From positions 248,001 to 312,000 of the forward strand of contig JBMORG010000001.1 in NCBI GenBank assembly GCA_049322355.1: 64,000 nt of DNA, given 5' to 3'. A model generated the notes under the pieces. It was not told the origin of the DNA. It was given only the letters and a program-made list of their open reading frames with translations, and did not search any database. Position numbers and translations under genes: made by a program. How positions within the stretch are numbered: the first letter of the stretch is position 1; each line of letters begins with the position of its first letter. Origin of the DNA: 0-14-0-80-60-11 sp049322355 (GTDB lineage Bacteria > Desulfobacterota > Desulfobaccia > Desulfobaccales > 0-14-0-80-60-11). Positions 59,355 to 64,000 of the stretch are shown one piece after another.

Positions 59355-61799
59355 ATGAAGCTACACGGTGCTTATGGGTTTGGGAAGGATGGCAACCTGC
59401 TGAGGGTGCTGAATGTCCTGACAAGCTTACTGATCCTGGTTGTCAGTGGCTGCGCCCCCGCCCAGACGGTGACGCCGCCACCCCAACCGACAGCCCGCAG
59501 CCTGCCGGTGCGAGTCGTGGCGCCCCCGCCCAGGCCGGAGATCAAACATACCCATAAACCGGAAACACCTCCACCGGATGAATTCGGCCTGGACGAACGG
59601 GGCCTTGAGCGCTATACCGCCAGATTGCAGAAGATGCCTGTCGCCCCGCGGGCCCCCAAAAAAGGCGAAAAGGTTTACCCCATTGATCTCAACCTGAGAA
59701 ACGCCGACCTGGTGGAGGCGGTCCGGGTCTTGGCCGACACCCTGGGACTCAATTATTCCATTGATCCCCGGGTCAAGGGCACAGTCAACGTCCGCGCCAC
59801 CGGTAAATTGAGCCAAAGCGAGCTGTTGTCCATCCTGGAGACCCTCCTCAACATCAACGGCGCCACCATGATCAAGGCTGGCGAGGTCTATAATATCGTA
59901 CCGGCGGAAAAAGCCGCCACGCGCGGGATGCCGGTCTATAGCCAGGGGGTGGTGCCTCCGGGCATGCGGGCCCAGGTAGTCTTCCTGGAGCAGACCCCGG
60001 CTAAGGAAGCGGTGGAGGTGTTGAAGCCCTTGATCTCCCCGGCGGGCAGCGTCAGCCAGGCGGCGCACAATTCCCTGGTCCTGGTGGATAATCCCGGTAA
60101 CCTGGACAAGTTGCTGAATTTGATTCATCTCATCGATTCCCGGGCTCTGGCCCAGACCAGGGTGCGTATTGTCCGGGTGCGGAATACCGACCCCGGGGAA
60201 ATCATCAAGGAAGCGGAGACCATCTTTTCCGCCTACGGCACCCTGGCCCCCAAAGAAAAGGGGCAATTCGGGGTGAGTTTCTTTCCGGTCAGCCGACTGA
60301 ACGCGGTTATGATCGTGTCCACCTCAGCGCCGTTAATGGATCGGGCCCTCTATTGGGTCAGGCAACTGGACCTGAAAACCGATCTGTTGGCCAATGTCCA
60401 TATCTATAACGTGGAGAATTATAAAGCCAAGAATCTGGCCGATATTCTGACGCAGGTTTATGGCGGCGCCCCCACCGCTCCCAAAATTAAAGAGACCAAA
60501 CCCGAAACCACGGCCACCATGGGCACCGGCACATTAAGCGGAACCGGCGCCACCCAAGCCGGCACGTTGGGCGCGGGCTTGGGTACCCAGAGCGGCGCCA
60601 GTACCGGTTTGGGGGCCTCCACCGGGACACCCGGTAGCGGACTCGCGGCCAGCGCGGCACCTTTGAAGGAGCGGGCCGCGGCCCTGGAAGGAGCCCCTGG
60701 CACCAGCCCCAAGGAAGGGGTGCGGATCATTCCGGATGAAGAAAACAATCTCCTGGTGGTGGTAGCGCCGCCTCATGAATGGAATATCATCTCCCGGCTG
60801 CTCAAAGACCTGGACGTCATGCCCCGCCAGGTCTTAAACGAGGTGTTGGTGGCGGAAGTGCGCCTGACCGACGAACTGAAATACGGCATTGAGTTCTTAC
60901 TGGGCGCCAATCCGGAAGCCCCCCAGACCTCCACCGGCACCTCGGGGACTTCCAGCGGGGTTTCGGGAGTTTTGGTCTCCAGCACCACAACCACCACGGC
61001 GCCGGCCACCGTTTCCGGCGTTGAGGTGAGCTCCCCGGCTTCGGCAGCCTTCAGTGCTACCCAAGGCTTTACCTTCGTAGCGCTGGACACCGTGAATAAA
61101 TTAAAGGGACTCATCAATCTCCTGGCGTCCGAGGGTAAAGTGGATATCCTGGCGTCTCCACACATCATGGCCGCCAACAACCAGGAAGCCCGCATCATGA
61201 TTGGCCAGGACGTGCCGATTCTTACCTCGCAATCAGTGCCCTTGATCAGCCAGACCACGTCATTCCAAACCTCCACGGTGCAGTATCGCAGCACGGGCAT
61301 TATCCTGACGGTCAAGCCCCAGATTAATGCCAAGGGTTTGGTGACCCTGGAAATCGCCCAGGAAGTGAGTGATGCCGCCAGCACGACTACCGGGGTCAGC
61401 GGTTCCCCCACTTTCACGGTCCGCCAGGCCAAGACCTCCCTTATTACCAAAGATAACCAGACAGTGGTACTGGGAGGGCTCATCCGGGAAGACCATACCC
61501 ACACTTCCGCGGGGATTCCTGGCTTGCGCCGGATGCCTGTCTTGGGTCCTTTGTTCGGTTCGGAGGGGGTCAGCAAACAAAAAACCGAACTCCTGGTCTT
61601 GATTACCCCGCATATCATTAGTACATTAGAAGAGGGTGCCAGGATCACGCACCAAATGAAGGAAAAAGTCGGATTGGAGGAAACCCGCTCCTTGCGCCGG
61701 GCGCCGCCGCCGTCAACTCCGGCCAGAGAAAGTGCGCCGCCGCCGTCAACTACAATCAGAGAGGTGGCGCCCCCGGAAGCAGCGCTGCCACCTTATTAA
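59355..61799 (+). CDS. gspD: Type II secretion secretin GspD
   Basis: An 814-residue outer-membrane secretin with lipobox VVSGC (about 28-32). The N0 domain (about 108-180), N1-N3 domains (to about 440, with a Gly/Thr/Ala-rich insertion at about 385-435 in N3) and the C-terminal secretin core (about 490-765, with VPILTSQSVP and GGLIRE) are all present. A short Pro-rich tail ends it. It forms the exit pore. AAAGG upstream of the ATG. Confidence 0.94.
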   Translation: MKLHGAYGFGKDGNLLRVLNVLTSLLILVVSGCAPAQTVTPPPQPTARSLPVRVVAPPPRPEIKHTHKPETPPPDEFGLDERGLERYTARLQKMPVAPRAPKKGEKVYPIDLNLRNADLVEAVRVLADTLGLNYSIDPRVKGTVNVRATGKLSQSELLSILETLLNINGATMIKAGEVYNIVPAEKAATRGMPVYSQGVVPPGMRAQVVFLEQTPAKEAVEVLKPLISPAGSVSQAAHNSLVLVDNPGNLDKLLNLIHLIDSRALAQTRVRIVRVRNTDPGEIIKEAETIFSAYGTLAPKEKGQFGVSFFPVSRLNAVMIVSTSAPLMDRALYWVRQLDLKTDLLANVHIYNVENYKAKNLADILTQVYGGAPTAPKIKETKPETTATMGTGTLSGTGATQAGTLGAGLGTQSGASTGLGASTGTPGSGLAASAAPLKERAAALEGAPGTSPKEGVRIIPDEENNLLVVVAPPHEWNIISRLLKDLDVMPRQVLNEVLVAEVRLTDELKYGIEFLLGANPEAPQTSTGTSGTSSGVSGVLVSSTTTTTAPATVSGVEVSSPASAAFSATQGFTFVALDTVNKLKGLINLLASEGKVDILASPHIMAANNQEARIMIGQDVPILTSQSVPLISQTTSFQTSTVQYRSTGIILTVKPQINAKGLVTLEIAQEVSDAASTTTGVSGSPTFTVRQAKTSLITKDNQTVVLGGLIREDHTHTSAGIPGLRRMPVLGPLFGSEGVSKQKTELLVLITPHIISTLEEGARITHQMKEKVGLEETRSLRRAPPPSTPARESAPPPSTTIREVAPPEAALPPY

Positions 61800-61886
61800 G
61801 AACGCGGCAACCCGTGGGGGTCGCGAAAATGTATCAAATCCGCGTGGCGGTGAGCCTGGCCGGGCGGAAAGGAGAAGGAGACAGCC

Positions 61887-62249
61887 ATGAAGAAGCTAGT
61901 GTTGGTATTTATGCTGGCCCTGGGGTTGGGCTGCGGCTGGCCTGCAATAGGTTTGGCCGGCGATGTCGGCTATAGATTTCGCGACAAAAAGCTGGAATTC
62001 GAGAAAATTCCCGGTCCTCCGAGTTCCTCGGTGGTGGCCGCCGATGCCTTGCTGGCGCGGCCTGCGGGTCTGGCCCTTACCATCGCCGGGACCGCAGTTT
62101 TTCTGGTCACACTCCCTATGAGCTATGGATCCGGAAGCACTGCGGACGCGGCCTGGGGATTGGTGGGCCGTCCCGCAGGATGGACTTTCGTGCGGCCCAT
62201 GGGTCGCGGCGCCCCTGAGTATGAGGAACGGGGGATTTTCCGTCCTTAG
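61887..62249 (+). CDS. Small exported membrane protein, function unknown
   Basis: A 120-residue protein with a signal peptide (about 1-24) and one clear hydrophobic segment (about 63-81). The C-terminus is rich in Gly and Arg. I do not recognise it. AAGGAGAAGGAG precedes the ATG. It follows gspD by 87 bases on the same strand, so it may be an accessory of the secretion system, but related small proteins occur elsewhere in other contexts. Confidence 0.6.
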   Translation: MKKLVLVFMLALGLGCGWPAIGLAGDVGYRFRDKKLEFEKIPGPPSSSVVAADALLARPAGLALTIAGTAVFLVTLPMSYGSGSTADAAWGLVGRPAGWTFVRPMGRGAPEYEERGIFRP

Positions 62250-62312
62250 GTTGAAAGCTAATAATCACTTTAAACAAAAATGCATTATAAGAACCCCATG
62301 TGCAAATTTCTA

Positions 62313-62352
62313 TTTCCCCTCCCCTAACCCCCTCCCACCAAGGGAGGGGGAA
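62313..62352. repeat. Dispersed G/C-tract repeat, half copy 5
   Basis: TTTCCCCTCCCCTAACCCCC then TCCCACCAAGGGAGGGGGAA: a single hairpin half of the family at 31-127, placed between convergent genes where it might also serve as a transcription end. Confidence 0.65.
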
Positions 62353-62439
62353 TTATTTGCAAAAATTCAGTTATATATATATCTAAATAGACCTTTGTTT
62401 GGCTGCCATCTGCTGGCCGGATAAATTTCAATGGCCGAC

Positions 62440-63207
62440 TCATCCCAGCAGTCTGACCAATTTTTCCCCTGCCAACAAATAGATCAACGCACCTGCAGCC
62501 AAAAAAGGACCGTAAGGGATGGTGGCCGACCGCCACTGGCCCTGTCTCCAGCGGCCCTGGGCCAGGACCAGGGCCAGGCCCGCGATGGACCCCGACGCGG
62601 CGCTGAGAAGGACCACCCACGGCAGAGCCGCAACCCCCAGGAACGCCCCGATCATGGCCAGAAGTTTCACGTCGCCCCCGCCTAACCCTCTTCTTCCCTT
62701 GATCTTTTGATAAACCCAACCCACAACATACAGGAATAATCCCCCCAGCAGAGCGCCGGTGGCCGCGTCGAGAAAGCTGAGGTGGGGCAATACCAGGGCC
62801 AGCCCAACTCCCAGTCCGATGCCGGGAAGGGTGATGGCGTCGGGAAGGAGACGGTGTTCCAGGTCAATGGCGCTGAGGGCCAGTAAGGCCAGGGCAAAAG
62901 GCCCATAAGCGATGAGCAACGGGCTACCGGGAAATCTGCCCCACAAAACCAGGGCCAGAAGTCCGCCGGCTAATTCCACCAGGGGATAACGGAGAGGAAT
63001 CGGGGCGCCGCAAAACCGGCAGCGGCCTTTAAGCCACAGATAACTCAAGAAGGGGATATTGTCATACCAAAAGATGCTGGCGCGGCACCGCGGACAATAA
63101 GAGCGCCCGGCCCAGACCCGCTCCCTTCGGGGTAGCCGGGTGATCACGACGTTTAAGAAACTTCCGAAAGCCAGTCCTACAAGGCCGGCTGTCAAGTATT
63201 GGATCAT
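62440..63207 (-). CDS. gspO: Prepilin peptidase/N-methyltransferase (GspO/PilD)
   Basis: A 255-residue membrane aspartyl protease with about seven helices. The N-terminal zinc-binding loop has C38, C41, C63 and C66 (CPRC...CRFC). The catalytic aspartates are D115 (SAIDLEHRLLPD) and D179 (GGGDVKLL). It cleaves and methylates the GspG-K pseudopilins. It lies convergent with the T2SS cluster rather than inside it. Confidence 0.93.
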   Translation of the reverse strand: MIQYLTAGLVGLAFGSFLNVVITRLPRRERVWAGRSYCPRCRASIFWYDNIPFLSYLWLKGRCRFCGAPIPLRYPLVELAGGLLALVLWGRFPGSPLLIAYGPFALALLALSAIDLEHRLLPDAITLPGIGLGVGLALVLPHLSFLDAATGALLGGLFLYVVGWVYQKIKGRRGLGGGDVKLLAMIGAFLGVAALPWVVLLSAASGSIAGLALVLAQGRWRQGQWRSATIPYGPFLAAGALIYLLAGEKLVRLLG

Positions 63208-63227
63208 CGGCCAAATGCGGATTGCCG

Positions 63228-63653
63228 TCAGTCCGTCCCAATTTCCAGGCGTTCTACCCGGCTCATCGGTATATTCCAGTAACCCAGGTCGGTGGTTCCC
63301 TCCAGGAGGAAGTCAACGAACAGGTCGCCTTTGATTATGTCGCCGCTGGTAAGGACAATATAAGCCGGACGATAGAGGTCTTTGATGGGACCTGCAAAGC
63401 GGATGCCCACCACCTGATCCAGAGGCACCCAGATTTCGCTGCCCCCTTCCTTGAGTTTAATCTCTTGAAAGGTGCCAGGAATCCTGAGTTTATGCACTGA
63501 AAAGGCCACGCCCTCCCGACTGACCACTTCGCTGGGCCAGGTCAAGGGCGGCGGGGTCACGGTCTTGGGGGCGCAGGCGGTTAAAGTCAGCCCTAAAAGC
63601 ATCATCAGTCCAGCTTGAAAAACACCGGTGATCATCTGGGAAATGGTTCTCAT
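63228..63653 (-). CDS. Small lipoprotein, function unknown
   Basis: A 141-residue lipoprotein (lipobox LTAC, Cys about 27). The mature part is a single beta-rich domain (VRFxG/VLTSGDIIKGDL), reminiscent of small beta-barrel folds that sit next to secretion proteins. I do not recognise the family. It is upstream of the prepilin peptidase on the same strand, 20 bases apart, so the two are likely co-transcribed. Confidence 0.65.
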   Translation of the reverse strand: MRTISQMITGVFQAGLMMLLGLTLTACAPKTVTPPPLTWPSEVVSREGVAFSVHKLRIPGTFQEIKLKEGGSEIWVPLDQVVGIRFAGPIKDLYRPAYIVLTSGDIIKGDLFVDFLLEGTTDLGYWNIPMSRVERLEIGTD

Positions 63654-63820
63654 ACCCGAGCTTTCTTCTGCCTGGGATCCATCTACAGGTGGAGTGCATT
63701 GTAACTAATAGACCGGTTGAGCGCCAGCGAGAAATTCATCTGCCGGAAATCACAGGCGGCGATGGTCGGCCCCGGTGTAAATCAATACGCCTAAAATATA
63801 CATGAAAATTTATAAGGTGC

Positions 63821-63849
63821 TTGACAATATGGATTGACTAACTAATCAT
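63821..63849 (+). promoter_or_regulatory. Candidate promoter for the riboswitch transcript
   Basis: A consensus TTGACA at 63821-63826 and AATCAT at 63844-63849 with a 17-base spacer, immediately upstream of the aptamer-like region. Confidence 0.5.
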
Positions 63850-63855
63850 ATTTTT

Positions 63856-63934
63856 ACAGAAAAAGCCAAACCTATCTCCCAAGATAGGGACGGAAAACCA
63901 TGGATCTAGTAGAGATTAAGATAGCCGGGTTGCC
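63856..63934 (+). ncRNA. Candidate GEMM (cyclic dinucleotide) riboswitch aptamer
   Basis: The order of conserved blocks fits GEMM-I: GCCAAACC, a 7-bp hairpin (63871-63877 with 63882-63888), GGGACGGAAAACC (consensus GGGACGCAAAGCC), a second short hairpin (ATCT/AGAT at 63904-63916), then AGCCGGGTTGCC. Deviations: the first hairpin has a CCCA loop instead of a GNRA tetraloop, and two bases differ in the GACGCAAAGCC block. GEMM-I RNAs bind c-di-GMP, and variants bind cGAMP. A terminator overlaps its 3' end. The controlled gene lies beyond the window. Confidence 0.6.
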
Positions 63935-63961
63935 TGTATGGGTGGCCCGGTTTTCGCTTTT
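63924..63961 (+). terminator. Terminator overlapping the riboswitch 3' strand
   Basis: CCGGGTTGCCT pairs with GGGTGGCCCGG (with G-U wobbles in RNA) around a short loop and is followed by TTTTCGCTTTT. Its left arm is the aptamer's conserved AGCCGGGTTGCC block, so ligand binding and termination would compete. Confidence 0.7.
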
Positions 63962-64000
63962 GAACCATCTCCCGAGGTGATGAGCCGGGGAAAGCTCAGG

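Noticed and set aside
1..64000. tRNA and rRNA genes
   Set aside because: I scanned for TpsiC-arm-like and rRNA-like sequence and saw only coding matches; a tRNAscan run would settle it.

Overview
The window looks like a chromosome segment of an anaerobic or microaerobic Gram-negative bacterium of the Desulfobacterota (former Deltaproteobacteria). This is an inference from gene families: NrfHA nitrite reductase, a two-subunit class III PHA synthase, an (Fe-S)/DUF3786 protein, PEP-CTERM and GEMM-type signals, and many lipoprotein and secretin genes. I saw no rRNA, tRNA, CRISPR array, prophage or intact insertion sequence. One run of 100 Ns (42822-42921) marks an assembly gap.

Layout. 0.2-4.8 kb: hemW-like radical SAM gene, then nrfH-nrfA with a monoheme cytochrome c, and a LEA-type lipoprotein. 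5.2-10.5 kb: a complete branched-chain amino acid type ABC importer (livKHMGF order) followed by a CBS-CBS-ACT protein. 10.7-19.6 kb: a double GAF protein, phaE-phaC, a DUF523-DUF1722 protein, an SDR-DUF2867 protein, a rhodanese/ferritin-like protein with its DUF3786 partner, and a secreted protein of unknown role. 19.7-30.9 kb (minus strand): a HEAT/TPR scaffold protein and an exopolysaccharide export operon (P-loop protein, nucleotidyltransferase-sugar transferase fusion, Wza-, Wzz-, Wzy- and Wzx-like proteins). 32-34 kb: a NarX/NarL-type two-component pair. 35.5-47.4 kb: an accessory region rich in secreted proteins. 47.6-48.5 kb: a PEP-CTERM protein. 48.7-63.7 kb: a type II secretion system (gspEFGHIJK-M-C-D plus prepilin peptidase), with gspL displaced to the opposite strand beside a truncated second gspM. 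63.8-64.0 kb: a candidate GEMM (cyclic dinucleotide) riboswitch with its terminator.

The most interesting part is 37.6-47.4 kb. I read it as a Fap-like functional-amyloid system of a divergent kind. It has a FapF-like outer-membrane barrel, an enhancer-binding protein that joins a PilZ domain to a sigma-54 AAA+ domain, and a near-consensus sigma-54 promoter. Below that promoter lie a small secreted protein, two tandem Asn/Thr/Lys-rich repeat proteins with a terminal Cys-Cys, an intercistronic hairpin, a periplasmic C39 peptidase (FapD-like) and three further exported proteins. The regulator suggests c-di-GMP control, and the riboswitch at the right end would fit the same theme, as would the neighbouring polysaccharide operon: a biofilm-matrix island.

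Dispersed GC-rich intergenic repeats (at least five copies of one family) and a heptanucleotide tract at the start of the wza-like gene are further points of interest.
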